This document shows positions 33,977-42,496 of a stretch of DNA of 43,495 bases, in pieces. The DNA comes from Paludibacteraceae bacterium. GTDB taxonomy: Bacteria; Bacteroidota; Bacteroidia; Bacteroidales; Paludibacteraceae. Every line of letters starts with the position of its first letter. Positions within the stretch are counted from its first letter, which is position 1. The notes beneath the pieces were generated by a model. That model was given only the letters and a program-made list of their open reading frames with translations. It made no database searches and was not told the DNA's origin. The translations under genes and the position numbers were made by a program. Location: NCBI GenBank assembly GCA_024689005.1, contig JAILDU010000008.1, positions 1 to 43,495 of the forward strand. Reading direction: 5' to 3'.

Positions 33977-35008
33977 ATGTCACGTATTTTAGTAACAGGC
34001 GGTACCGGATATATCGGTTCGCACACAACGGTCGAATTGATGCAACAGGGCTACGATGTCACTATAGTGGACAACCTGAGCAATTCTTCCGTAGATGTGT
34101 TGGACGGAATAGAAAGCATAGTTGGTCGTCGTCCGGATTTCGCCAATATAGATTGTAACAATTATGTCGATTTAGACGGAGTTTTTGAGCAATTCGCGGA
34201 TATAGTGGGTGCCATTCATTTTGCGGCGAGCAAGGCTGTGAATGAGTCGGTGGAGAAACCATTGCTCTATTATCGCAATAATCTCGGCAGCCTGATCACC
34301 CTGCTGGAAGTGATGAGAGAGCACCAGGTTCACAATCTGGTATTCTCGTCATCATGCACCGTCTATGGTCAGCCCGATGCCGCTCATCTGCCCGTGGATG
34401 AGACCGCTCCTATTCAGAAGGCGCTCTCGCCTTACGGCAATACCAAGCAGATCAACGAGGAGATTATTCGCGATGAGGCCTATGCCGACAAGCATCTCAA
34501 TGCCACTATTCTCCGCTATTTCAATCCCATAGGCGCACATCCGTCAGCGCTGATAGGCGAACTGCCCAACGGTGTGCCGCAGAACCTGTTGCCCTATGTG
34601 ACGCAAACTGCAGCCGGAATCCGCAAGGAGCTCAAGGTGTTCGGCAACGACTATAACACACCGGACGGTTCGTGTATACGCGATTATATATATGTGGTGG
34701 ATCTGGCCAAGGCACACGTCAAGGCTATAGACCGCATGCTTAATGCCAAAAAGCGTGACCAAGTGGAGGTTTTCAACCTGGGTACCGGCCATGGTATCAG
34801 TGTGTTGGAACTGATCAATGAGTTTCAGAATGCTACAGGCAAGAAAGTGCCGTATAGCATTGTCGGTCGCCGCGAAGGTGATATAGAGCAGGTATGGGCC
34901 GAACCGCGCAAAGCTAATGAAGTGCTCGGCTGGAAAGCTGAGACACCCATCGCCGAAGTGCTCGCCAGTGCATGGAAATGGGAAAAACATATCCGTAAAA
35001 TCAACTGA
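33977..35008 (+). CDS. galE: UDP-glucose 4-epimerase
   Basis: Interconverts UDP-glucose and UDP-galactose. The 343-residue extended short-chain dehydrogenase has the NAD-binding GGTGYIGSHT and the catalytic SSSCTVYGQP with YGNTK (Tyr-x-x-x-Lys). RYFNPIGAHPSALIGE and CIRDYIYVVDLA, typical of GalE, are present. The length is normal. It provides precursors for surface polysaccharides together with manA and the nucleotidyltransferase. Confidence 0.94.
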   Translation: MSRILVTGGTGYIGSHTTVELMQQGYDVTIVDNLSNSSVDVLDGIESIVGRRPDFANIDCNNYVDLDGVFEQFADIVGAIHFAASKAVNESVEKPLLYYRNNLGSLITLLEVMREHQVHNLVFSSSCTVYGQPDAAHLPVDETAPIQKALSPYGNTKQINEEIIRDEAYADKHLNATILRYFNPIGAHPSALIGELPNGVPQNLLPYVTQTAAGIRKELKVFGNDYNTPDGSCIRDYIYVVDLAKAHVKAIDRMLNAKKRDQVEVFNLGTGHGISVLELINEFQNATGKKVPYSIVGRREGDIEQVWAEPRKANEVLGWKAETPIAEVLASAWKWEKHIRKIN

Positions 35009-35029
35009 AGGTTTGGTGACCTGTGGTCA

Positions 35030-35087
35030 ATAGAGCAAATCGTCAACCGCCGGTTGTATAATCGTCAATCGTCAAACAGTCAATCAC
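35030..35087. repeat. GTCAA(T)-rich short-repeat spacer between galE and manA
   Basis: A stretch with GTCAATAGAG, CGTCAACCG, CGTCAATCGTCAAACAGTC and AATCA, repeated about every 7-8 bases, plus the palindrome CAACCG-C-CGGTTG (35044-35056). Similar filler occurs inside the gph gene (38165-38199). Confidence 0.6.
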
Positions 35088-35090
35088 ATT

Positions 35091-36086
35091 ATGCTTTATC
35101 CGTTTAAGTTCAAACCGCAATGCCTCGATAAGATATGGGGCGGACATACCATAGAACAATGGTATGATAAGGTAGAATCCGAGTACAATAATGTGGGCGA
35201 AGCATGGGTAATATCCGACTTCGACAAGTATCCAACAGAGGTCTGCAATGGCGCACATACAGGTGACACGTTGCATGATTTGTTGGAGGTGTATTTGGAT
35301 GAACTGGTGGGCGGAAAAGTCTATGATGTCTTCGGAACTCACTTCCCGTTGCTGATGAAATTCATCGACGCAACGCAGGATTTGTCCATTCAGGTGCATC
35401 CGGACGATGACTATGCTCTGGACAACGAAGATTCGCTCGGTAAGAACGAGATGTGGTATGTGATGCCCTCGCCTGATGATGCGTCTATCTATCTGGGGTG
35501 GAAGCAGGAGATGAACGAGGCGTTGGTGCGTGAGTCTATTGCAGCTGGCACGTTGGCGGATTATCTGCAGGGATACAAAGTCAAGGCAGGTGATGTGGCT
35601 TATCTGCCGGCCGGCACAGTACACGCCATGTGTCGCAACACGATAGTGGCGGAGATCCAAGAGAACTCTGATCTCACGTATCGTCTCTTTGACTATAATC
35701 GTGTGGGCAATGACGGCAAACAGCGTCCGTTGCATATAGATAAAGCGTTGGAAGTGATGAATTTGCAACCATCAGACGCAGACTTGTTCGCTCACCCGCA
35801 GCCGAACGCTGACGGCGTGGCCAATCTGCGTCAGACTCCGTTCTTCACGACCAATCTGCTGCAACTCACACGCCCTGTGCAGCGCGATTATGCGCCGCTC
35901 GACTCGTTTGTGGCATATATGTGCACGGAAGGCAGCGCAACGATCACAGCGCTCGACTGCGAGACGGAAGACCGCACGGTGGAAATCCGTCAGGGAGAGG
36001 GAGTGCTCATCCCGGCTTCGCTCAACGACATAGTTCTTACACCTAAAGGAAATTGTAATCTTTTGGAAATATATATTGAATTGTAA
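35091..36086 (+). CDS. manA: Mannose-6-phosphate isomerase, class I
   Basis: Interconverts mannose 6-phosphate and fructose 6-phosphate with zinc. The 331-residue cupin protein shows FGTHFPLLMKFIDATQDLSIQVHPDD, KNEMWYV and the active-site region YLPAGTVHAMC. The length suits the short class I forms of Bacteroidota. The next gene starts four bases after its stop. Confidence 0.92.
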   Translation: MLYPFKFKPQCLDKIWGGHTIEQWYDKVESEYNNVGEAWVISDFDKYPTEVCNGAHTGDTLHDLLEVYLDELVGGKVYDVFGTHFPLLMKFIDATQDLSIQVHPDDDYALDNEDSLGKNEMWYVMPSPDDASIYLGWKQEMNEALVRESIAAGTLADYLQGYKVKAGDVAYLPAGTVHAMCRNTIVAEIQENSDLTYRLFDYNRVGNDGKQRPLHIDKALEVMNLQPSDADLFAHPQPNADGVANLRQTPFFTTNLLQLTRPVQRDYAPLDSFVAYMCTEGSATITALDCETEDRTVEIRQGEGVLIPASLNDIVLTPKGNCNLLEIYIEL

Positions 36087-36089
36087 GGC

Positions 36090-36965
36090 ATGAACGCTAT
36101 TTTTATCGTATTACCTATTCTGACGCTGTTGATGTTTGACTTGGGTTTGACTCTCAAGCCACAGGATTTTCGTTTAATAGCACAGCGTCCAAAGCCGATT
36201 ATTATCGGTCTGATCGGACAAATCATCTTGTTGCCTCTCATTGCATGGTGCATTATTTCTCTTTCGTCATCTCTCTCTCTTACCTCATCTCTTTCGCCGT
36301 TGTTCATCATCGGCATCATGCTGGTGGCATGCAGCCCCGGTGGCAGTTCGAGCAATGTCTTTTCTATGCTGGCCAAGGGAGATGTCGCCTTGTCGGTGAC
36401 GCTGACGGCATGCAGTAGTATCATTACGCTCTTCACCCTGCCGCTGATTATGGCGTGGGTAACGTCCGGCGTGGGTGAGGCCGTTGACATTCACCTGCCT
36501 ATAGGCAATCTGTTGATACAGAATATAGTGCTGATGGTAGTGCCCATTTCTATCGGATTCATCGTCAATATCTATCGTTCCGACGCCGCAGAGAAGATTC
36601 ACAATGTCCTCAAGCGCATAGCCATGCCGGCTTTGGTGTTGCTGGTAACGATCTTCTTTATTCAGCATAAGGAGACGATAGTGCGAGAGTTTGCGTCGCT
36701 CGGTTTGGCAATGACGCTGCTTATCTTGTCAACTACCGGTTGTGGCGCATTGCTCTCATGGTTGCTCAAACTCACCACCAAGGAGCGCCGCACGTTGGTA
36801 ATCGAAATAGGTATGCAGAACGCCGCGCAAGCTATTACAATCGCTTGCAGTCCGCTGATTTTCAATAACGAGGTGATTGCTATTCCCGCTATCATCTATG
36901 CCCTGATGATGAACCTCATCCTCCTGGTGTATGTGGGAATAACCAAATTGCCAATCAACCATTAA
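36090..36965 (+). CDS. Bile acid:sodium symporter (BASS/SLC10) family transporter
   Basis: 291 residues with nine or ten membrane segments. The hallmark VACSPGGSSSNVFSMLAKGD lies near residue 80 and the second crossover region GMQNAAQAITIACSPL near 250. Members carry organic anions, for example bile acids, pantoate or keto acids, with sodium; the substrate is unknown. Residues 55-68 are a Ser/Leu-rich run (SLSSSLSLTSSLSPL) encoded by TCT/CTC-rich DNA, possibly a small repeat insertion. A gut setting makes bile acids an easy guess but nothing here proves it. Confidence 0.85.
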   Translation: MNAIFIVLPILTLLMFDLGLTLKPQDFRLIAQRPKPIIIGLIGQIILLPLIAWCIISLSSSLSLTSSLSPLFIIGIMLVACSPGGSSSNVFSMLAKGDVALSVTLTACSSIITLFTLPLIMAWVTSGVGEAVDIHLPIGNLLIQNIVLMVVPISIGFIVNIYRSDAAEKIHNVLKRIAMPALVLLVTIFFIQHKETIVREFASLGLAMTLLILSTTGCGALLSWLLKLTTKERRTLVIEIGMQNAAQAITIACSPLIFNNEVIAIPAIIYALMMNLILLVYVGITKLPINH

Positions 36966-36978
36966 ATACTGACGACTT

Positions 36979-37719
36979 ATGAATTTCCAATTGTTTGGTA
37001 AAGCCGACCAACCGTCCCTATTGCTCATACCGGGACTCGGCGTTTCGTACGAGATCTTTCTCCCGCTTATCCGTCTGATAGAAGACCGCTATCATATTAT
37101 TGCGGTGGAGAATGATGGTTTCACGCTCGGCAAGAATACCCGTTTTACTTCGGTGGACGATCAGGCTGCTCAAGTGATTGCGTACGTGCGTGATTATTAC
37201 AAGGGTCATCTCGATTGTGCTTATGGCCTATCGTTGGGAGGCAAGATTCTCTCGCGTGTCTTGGAGCGCAACGAGATAGAGATAGACCATGCCATTCTCG
37301 ACGCAGCACCTCTGTTGCCGCTACCGAAATGGTTGGTAGATCCGCTGCGTTATTATCAAGCGCTCAATGTGTGGACTTGTTACCATTGGACAGGTTTCTG
37401 GAAGTTCGTCTTCCATTCTCATTATTTTGATGTCCTGTTGGATGAGTGCAAGAAGACTTGGCCGTGGGGTGGCGGCAAAGCTGTGCGCGACGGATATAAG
37501 TCGGTATATACCAACAAGTTGGAGGCTATTTACGGCAAGGATATTTATTTCTGGTACGGCACCAAGGAGGCGTTCGTGGCTAAGCCGCAAGCAGAACATT
37601 TGTTGGCTCTCCTGCCACAAGCGCACGTTGAGGTCTTCCCGGGCATGAATCATGGCCAATTGCTTGTAGATCATCCTGATGAGATAGCCAAACGTATTAA
37701 TCAGATGATGGCAAGATGA
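36979..37719 (+). CDS. Alpha/beta hydrolase
   Basis: 246 residues of the alpha/beta-hydrolase fold. The oxyanion region is LLIPGLGVSYE, the nucleophile elbow YGLSLGG (Ser near residue 79) and the catalytic His MNHGQ near the end. No signal peptide. Substrate is unknown. Its stop overlaps the next start by four bases (37716-37719). Confidence 0.8.
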   Translation: MNFQLFGKADQPSLLLIPGLGVSYEIFLPLIRLIEDRYHIIAVENDGFTLGKNTRFTSVDDQAAQVIAYVRDYYKGHLDCAYGLSLGGKILSRVLERNEIEIDHAILDAAPLLPLPKWLVDPLRYYQALNVWTCYHWTGFWKFVFHSHYFDVLLDECKKTWPWGGGKAVRDGYKSVYTNKLEAIYGKDIYFWYGTKEAFVAKPQAEHLLALLPQAHVEVFPGMNHGQLLVDHPDEIAKRINQMMAR

Positions 37720-38360
37720 TTGTTATCTTTGACTTAGACGGCACATTGCTCAACACGATAGACGACCTGGGCTATGCGTGCAACTATGCTTTGTCGCAGA
37801 CTGGCTATCCGACGCATCCCATAGAGGCATATCCGCAGAAGGTGGGTAACGGCATCAATAATCTCATTCGCCGTGCTTTGCCCGAGAACGAACAAACAGA
37901 GGAAAACATACTCCGTGTGCGTGCGCATTTTGTGCCTTATTATAATGAGCATAACTGCGATTATACGCGTCCGTACGATGGTATTGTCGAATTGCTCAAA
38001 TCGCTCAAAGCGCAAGGTTGCCGCCTGGCTGTTGCCAGCAATAAGTATCAGGCAGCAACAGAGAAGATAGTGGCACATTTCTTCCCGAATATGTTTGACA
38101 TCGTACTGGGCGAGCGAGAGGGCATAGAGCGCAAACCCAATCCGCAGATAGTGCATGATATACTCAGTCAATTATCAACTGTCAATTATCAACTATCAAC
38201 TCTCTACGTTGGTGATAGTCTGGTGGATATGCAGACTGCACAGAATGCCGAAGTGCCGTTTGTGGCATGCAGTTGGGGTTTTGTCCCTCGCGAACAACTG
38301 GTGGCCGCCGGTGCTCAGAACATAGCCGACAGCGCAAGCGATATCCTATCCTATGTATAA
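37716..38360 (+). CDS. gph: Phosphoglycolate phosphatase-like HAD hydrolase
   Basis: 214 residues with HAD motif I FDLDGTLLNT, a helical cap, the motif II threonine/serine position in AVASNKYQAA, the lysine in RKPNPQ and motif IV YVGDSLVDMQTA. The fold suits phosphoglycolate phosphatase, though substrate is uncertain. Between the lysine region and motif IV, the residues SQLSTVNYQLSTL are encoded by a 14-base repeat (TCAATTATCAACT units), apparently an in-frame insertion of filler DNA. It ends the long plus-strand gene run. Confidence 0.82.
   Translation: MIVIFDLDGTLLNTIDDLGYACNYALSQTGYPTHPIEAYPQKVGNGINNLIRRALPENEQTEENILRVRAHFVPYYNEHNCDYTRPYDGIVELLKSLKAQGCRLAVASNKYQAATEKIVAHFFPNMFDIVLGEREGIERKPNPQIVHDILSQLSTVNYQLSTLYVGDSLVDMQTAQNAEVPFVACSWGFVPREQLVAAGAQNIADSASDILSYV
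38165..38200 (+). repeat. In-frame 14-bp tandem repeat inside the gph gene
   Basis: TCAATTATCAACTG, TCAATTATCAACTA, then TCAACTC in series. It encodes the NYQLST-type stretch just before HAD motif IV. Confidence 0.85.
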
Positions 38361-38363
38361 ACA

Positions 38364-38391
38364 GAAAAACGCCCGATGAGGCGTTTTTTTA
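38364..38391. terminator. Bidirectional terminator between gph and rsmD
   Basis: AAAAACGCC, loop CGATGA, GGCGTTTTTTT. It lies between convergent stop codons and overlaps the rsmD stop (38389-38391). Confidence 0.88.
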
Positions 38392-38919
38392 TTGAAAGAA
38401 ACTGAAGTGAACACTTCCGTATTGTCGTGTCTCCACGTGGCGCGGATGGGAGGTGAAATCTACGTCCTTGCCGTGCTCCACTACCAGCCAACCGTCTTCT
38501 TTCAGCACCTCGCTGTCGAGGATGATGTCGGGTAGAGCAGGGAGTTGCTCCAGCGCGTAAGGCGGGTCGGCAAAAACCAAGTCATACTTGGTGTGGCATG
38601 CACTGAGGAACTTAAACACATCGCCGCGTATCAGGCTTAGGTTTCTGATACCCAGTTGTTTGCAGCACGCGATGATCCAGTTCTGCTGGACGTGTGCCAG
38701 TTCTACGGCCGTCACTTCTCTTGCTCCGCGACTAACACATTCTATGCCTATGCCGCCTGTTCCGGCAAAGAGATCCAGCATGTCTATTCCCTCAAAATCC
38801 ATTCGGTTGTTGAGGAGATTGAACAGGCTCTCTTTCGCAAAGTCCGTGGTTGGCCTCGCGGTTATATTTTTAGGGGGCGACAATCGCCGCCCCCCATATG
38901 TCCCGGAGATAATTCTCAT
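38389..38919 (-). CDS. rsmD: 16S rRNA (guanine(966)-N(2))-methyltransferase
   Basis: RsmD methylates G966 of 16S rRNA. The 176 residues start with the family MRIISGTYGGRRL. They contain motif I DLFAGTGGIGIE, the region RPTTDFAKESLFN and the catalytic FADPPYAL (DPPY). The ATG at 38919 is chosen over 38970 because it gives that N-terminus. It begins seven bases after the upstream minus-strand gene. Confidence 0.93.
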   Translation of the reverse strand: MRIISGTYGGRRLSPPKNITARPTTDFAKESLFNLLNNRMDFEGIDMLDLFAGTGGIGIECVSRGAREVTAVELAHVQQNWIIACCKQLGIRNLSLIRGDVFKFLSACHTKYDLVFADPPYALEQLPALPDIILDSEVLKEDGWLVVEHGKDVDFTSHPRHVETRQYGSVHFSFFQ

Positions 38920-38926
38920 TCTTTTA

Positions 38927-39688
38927 TTACTCCCAGTTACCTGCGTTGTTGTTCGGTGCGTAGATATCACCCACCTTCAATCCTGCGTAGTGCTCCAGTT
39001 TTTGCTCGCGGTCAATGAGGTTAACCAACTCCTGTTTGTTCAGGTCGCTCAGGTAGTACTCAAACGGCGCGCGTGCTTCGAACAGCGGAACGCGGATACC
39101 CTGGCTGGTCTTGTAGTCATTGTTGACTTCCAGTTCAAACTGTTTCTTCTCTGCGTTGAACGGGATATAGGTAATCTGGTCGATATTGTCTGCCGTGTAC
39201 TCGCCTTTGTAGAGCGACTCCAGCATGTTCAGCTCGATTGTATCACGACGGAAACCTTGCAATCCGTTTGCTTTCACCTCTTTGTCGTTTTCCCAGATAT
39301 AAGCGTAGAGCGCATCGTTGTCCTCGAACGTGTTCTTCTTGAGGGCGCGCTTCTTGGCTGCTTCCATTATCTTAACGGCTTTGTTCTCTGTCAAACCGCC
39401 CTCCAATTGCTTGTCGGTCAGACTTCCCTCCTTGAGCAACTCCTTCTTCGGAGCGGTCTTGAGGAATGTGATGAGGGTGTCGTAGCTGGCTGTGAAACGT
39501 CCGTTCTGGTGGTGATACTCAACCTCTGCAGCACGCAGATCAACCAGTTTCTTAATGACTGCAACTTCGCGTTGTGTGCGTGTTTCCTCAAACTGAATAG
39601 GTGTGGTCACGCTGGTAATGCAGAAGTAAGCCATTACACAAGCTGCGATGCTGAGAAGGCAAATTACAATGATTCGTGTAGCTTTCAT
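38927..39688 (-). CDS. Periplasmic single-pass anchored protein of unknown function
   Basis: 253 residues with one N-terminal membrane helix (residues 5-25, IIVICLLSIAACVMAYFCI), then a soluble periplasmic part rich in charged helices (EETRTQREVAVIKKLVDLRAAEVEYHHQNGRFTAS). The helix followed by an Ala/Glu stretch and NGRFTASYDTL recalls type IV pilin-like or DUF-type proteins of Bacteroidota. I do not recognise a defined function. It has a good promoter 37 bases upstream and precedes rsmD. Confidence 0.75.
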   Translation of the reverse strand: MKATRIIVICLLSIAACVMAYFCITSVTTPIQFEETRTQREVAVIKKLVDLRAAEVEYHHQNGRFTASYDTLITFLKTAPKKELLKEGSLTDKQLEGGLTENKAVKIMEAAKKRALKKNTFEDNDALYAYIWENDKEVKANGLQGFRRDTIELNMLESLYKGEYTADNIDQITYIPFNAEKKQFELEVNNDYKTSQGIRVPLFEARAPFEYYLSDLNKQELVNLIDREQKLEHYAGLKVGDIYAPNNNAGNWE

Positions 39689-39724
39689 TATGGTTAAATT
39701 TTATTAGTTTACAAAAATACGCTG

Positions 39725-39756
39725 CAAAATTACTACAAAAAATCCAAATATGCAAA
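39725..39756 (-). promoter_or_regulatory. Promoter of the 39688-38389 minus-strand operon
   Basis: On the minus strand TTTG (39753-39756), 20 bases, TAATTTTG (39725-39732). The -33 region reads TTTGCATATTTGG. Confidence 0.78.
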
Positions 39757-39772
39757 TTATTTTTGCAAATTA

Positions 39773-39804
39773 CTTTTATATATGCAAAAAAAATAGTAAC
39801 TTTG
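39773..39804 (+). promoter_or_regulatory. Promoter of the RSH synthetase gene
   Basis: TAACTTTG at 39797-39804. The 20-base position upstream has CTTT (39773-39776), a weak -33 match, within TATATATGCAAAAAAAA. Leader about 18 bases to the ATG at 39829. Confidence 0.65.
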
Positions 39805-39828
39805 TCCCCGATTTTTAACTTAAGTGCT

Positions 39829-41262
39829 ATGGAAGATAGTAATAAAGTCCTTTTTGACATCCTCAACGAGCGTCTCGAGTTGATGCGCCAATTGGATGCT
39901 GAGGGTGATTCGGAGCGTCGCAGGCATATAGCCAAAGAGACGCAAACTCTGCATGCCCCGATGGCGCACAGGCTCGGTTTGTATCAGATCAAGACTGAGA
40001 TGGAAGACTTGGCACTCAAGTTCTTGGACTATGACACATATAAGTATATCGCACACGCGTTGAACGCCAAGAAAGTGGAGCGCGAAGCGTATATTGCCCG
40101 TTTTATCGGTCCTCTGGAAGAGAAACTCAAGGCGGAGGGATTTGTGTTTACCATCAAGGGTCGCCCCAAATCCATCCACTCCATCTATCATAAGATGCAG
40201 GCACAGCACTGCGATGTGGACCGCATCTACGACCTCTTTGCTATCCGTATCATTCTCGACTCGCCCGCCGAGCGTGAGAAATCCGATTGCTGGCAGGTCT
40301 ATTCGCTCATCACAGATATCTTCCCGCCTAACCCTAAGCGTCTGCGCGACTGGCTGTCGGTGCCTAAGGAGAACGGCTACGAGTCGCTCCACACGACGGT
40401 GCTCGGTCCTGACAAACGCTGGGTGGAGGTGCAGATACGTACCAAGCGAATGGATGAGGTGGCGGAGAAAGGTGTGGCAGCACACTGGTCCTACAAGGGT
40501 GTGAAGGGCTCTATCGTGCAGCGTCCGAGCGACGTCTATGTCTTCACGCCGACAGGCGACCTGAGACGTCTGCCTGCCGAGGCCACCGTCCTGGACTTTG
40601 CTTACTCGATACACAGCGAGGTGGGAGCCCACTGCGTCGGCGGTACGATACGCAATCAGAACGTATCCATCCGTCAGAAACTGCAGAATGGTGACCAGGT
40701 CTTCATCCAAACGGCGCCTAACCAACATCCGAATGCCGACTGGCTCAATTTTGTCGCTTCTACCAAGGCCAAGAGCAAGATTCGCCAGGCCCTCAAGGAG
40801 AACGAATATAAGCAGGCTGCAGAAGGCAAGGAGATGATAGAACGTAAGTTCAAGAACTGGAAGATCGATTATACCGAGGCCGATATCACCAAGATGGCTG
40901 TCCGTCTAGGCTATAAGGCCGTATCGGATATGTACCAGTCGGTGGCCACCGGCAAGGAGGATGTTCAGCGCTTGCGCGACGTTGTCCTGGAGACGGAGGA
41001 AACGCCGGTTATGCGCGAGCATACCGAGTACGTGCCTAAGAGCGACCAACAGGGACTGGCCATCGAGGTGGATATGAACGTCAAGAATGTGGACTACAAC
41101 CTCTCCAAGTGCTGCAACCCGCAGCCCGGAGACCCCATCTTCGCCTTCGTATCCGTCACTAAGGGAATACGTATTCACCGTTGTGACTGCCCTAATGCCG
41201 ACAATATCCGCGAGCGCTATCCGTATCGCATGATTCCCGCCCGCTGGAGCAAAAAGAGTTAA
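39829..41262 (+). CDS. RelA/SpoT-type (p)ppGpp synthetase lacking HD and ACT domains
   Basis: 477 residues. The protein begins at the sequence that normally follows the HD hydrolase domain (ERLELMRQL, then APMAHRLGLYQIKTEMEDLAL). The synthetase domain is intact by eye: GRPKSIHSIYHKM, RIYDLFAIRII, LRDWLSVPKENGYESLHTTV and VEVQIRTKRMDE. A TGS domain follows (VYVFTPTGDLRRLP, about 245-305), then helices and the zinc-finger-like region NLSKCCNPQPGDPI...HRCDCPNA. It stops at RWSKKS, before the usual ACT domain. The linker between synthetase and TGS is also short. Full RSH proteins of this phylum have about 740 residues. The start is set by the promoter just upstream. It probably makes but cannot degrade (p)ppGpp. 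Confidence 0.88.
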   Translation: MEDSNKVLFDILNERLELMRQLDAEGDSERRRHIAKETQTLHAPMAHRLGLYQIKTEMEDLALKFLDYDTYKYIAHALNAKKVEREAYIARFIGPLEEKLKAEGFVFTIKGRPKSIHSIYHKMQAQHCDVDRIYDLFAIRIILDSPAEREKSDCWQVYSLITDIFPPNPKRLRDWLSVPKENGYESLHTTVLGPDKRWVEVQIRTKRMDEVAEKGVAAHWSYKGVKGSIVQRPSDVYVFTPTGDLRRLPAEATVLDFAYSIHSEVGAHCVGGTIRNQNVSIRQKLQNGDQVFIQTAPNQHPNADWLNFVASTKAKSKIRQALKENEYKQAAEGKEMIERKFKNWKIDYTEADITKMAVRLGYKAVSDMYQSVATGKEDVQRLRDVVLETEETPVMREHTEYVPKSDQQGLAIEVDMNVKNVDYNLSKCCNPQPGDPIFAFVSVTKGIRIHRCDCPNADNIRERYPYRMIPARWSKKS

Positions 41263-41266
41263 CTGA

Positions 41267-41911
41267 TTGAGTGATTATCCGAGCATATTATTAGAGCAAG
41301 CGGTCAGCCAGATGTCATCGCTGCCGGGAGTGGGGAAGAAGACAGCACTGCGCCTGGTGCTGCATATGTTGCGCCGGTCTGACGACGAGGTGCAAGCCTT
41401 TGCAGATGCCTTCACCCGCCTCAAAAAAGAGGTGGTCTATTGCCGCGAGTGCCACAATATATCCGACAACGAGTTGTGCCCGATATGCAGTTCAACGCGG
41501 CGGGACCATACCACTATCTGCGTGGTGGAGAACGTGCAGGACGTCATGTCGATAGAGAATACCGGTCAGTATAGCGGGGTCTATCATGTGTTGGGAGGCG
41601 TCATCTCGCCCATGGACGGAGTCGGACCCAAGGACATAGAGATAGATTCGCTCATAGAGCGTATCAGCCGTGGTGATGTGCAGGAGGTCATCCTGGCGCT
41701 GCCCACGACGATGGAGGGAGACACCACCAATTTCTATATCTATAGAAGAATACAGAATACAGACCGCTTCCAGGCAGGGCTCAGAACACAGACCGGCGAA
41801 CTGCGAATCACACAGTTGGCTCGCGGCGTGGCTGTCGGCAACGAACTGGAATATACCGACGAGATCACCCTGGGACGCTCTATCATCAACCGAACAGAAT
41901 TTACTACTTAA
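41267..41911 (+). CDS. recR: Recombination protein RecR
   Basis: RecR works with RecO (and RecF) to load RecA at gaps. The 214 residues have the helix-hairpin-helix [12 protein letters not shown], the C4 zinc finger [16 protein letters not shown], and a Toprim domain ([24 protein letters not shown]). The end [16 protein letters not shown] is conserved. The start is TTG at 41267: an in-frame TGA directly precedes it and no ATG fits. It starts four bases after the RSH stop. A stretch of about 16 residues ([16 protein letters not shown]) before LARGVAVG appears inserted relative to typical RecR. Confidence 0.92.
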   Translation: MSDYPSILLEQAVSQMSSLPGVGKKTALRLVLHMLRRSDDEVQAFADAFTRLKKEVVYCRECHNISDNELCPICSSTRRDHTTICVVENVQDVMSIENTGQYSGVYHVLGGVISPMDGVGPKDIEIDSLIERISRGDVQEVILALPTTMEGDTTNFYIYRRIQNTDRFQAGLRTQTGELRITQLARGVAVGNELEYTDEITLGRSIINRTEFTT

Positions 41912-41912
41912 T

Positions 41913-42347
41913 ATGGAACAAACAGTACGCAAACTCAATTGGCTCTATTACGGCCAAATGGCTATCGCACTCATTGTGCTCACAGCCATGTATTACGCAT
42001 TCTCCAAGGGATTGTACGAACCTCTGGACCGAATGTCCCTCACCGGACAGATAGTACAGTATATCGTTATCTTCGACGCGCTGATCACCATTCCGCTGGG
42101 CTTGTATCTCGTCAAGTACTTCAAACCGCAGACCGAAGACAAGTACTTCAAGTGTGCAGCTTCGCGTATTCTGCTGGTCAGCAACGCAATGCCGCTGGGT
42201 ATCATCGCTTTCTATTGGATGGGAGGATATAAATCTATGATTTGGGTGGCTGCTATCGCCGCTATCGCTTGGTATTTCTCCAAACCCACTATCGGCAAGA
42301 TGGAGCAGGAAATGAATCAGGCTGCCGGCAACGAAGAAACGTATTAA
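41913..42347 (+). CDS. Small integral membrane protein of unknown function
   Basis: 144 residues with four predicted membrane helices (about 15-33, 48-70, 84-102 and 108-122), a short polar N-terminus and a Glu/Gln-rich C-terminus. The ATG at 41913 starts one base after the recR stop; the same frame extends upstream into recR but that part looks like an overlap shadow. I recognise no family. Confidence 0.75.
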   Translation: MEQTVRKLNWLYYGQMAIALIVLTAMYYAFSKGLYEPLDRMSLTGQIVQYIVIFDALITIPLGLYLVKYFKPQTEDKYFKCAASRILLVSNAMPLGIIAFYWMGGYKSMIWVAAIAAIAWYFSKPTIGKMEQEMNQAAGNEETY

Positions 42348-42359
42348 TTAACTATTATA

Positions 42360-42490
42360 ATTCCCTCTTACGGCATAGAGGAGCCTTCTTCCCGAGAGGA
42401 CTGCTAGCGCAGCGATAGTCCGATCGGAGAGTGGAGGCGTGGCGAGCTTTAACGACGACGCGGTCGTCGGTCTGTGCGAGCTATTGCCGA
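42360..42490. other. Structured intergenic segment before the BT0820-like gene
   Basis: The 149-base gap holds several inverted repeats: CCTCT/AGAGG (42363-42384), GGACT...AGTCC enclosing GCTAGCGCAGC (42401-42422), and the perfect CGACGAC-GCG-GTCGTCG (42454-42470). No coding frame or good promoter is seen. It could be a leader structure or repeat remnant. Confidence 0.45.
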
Positions 42491-42496
42491 ACACGA

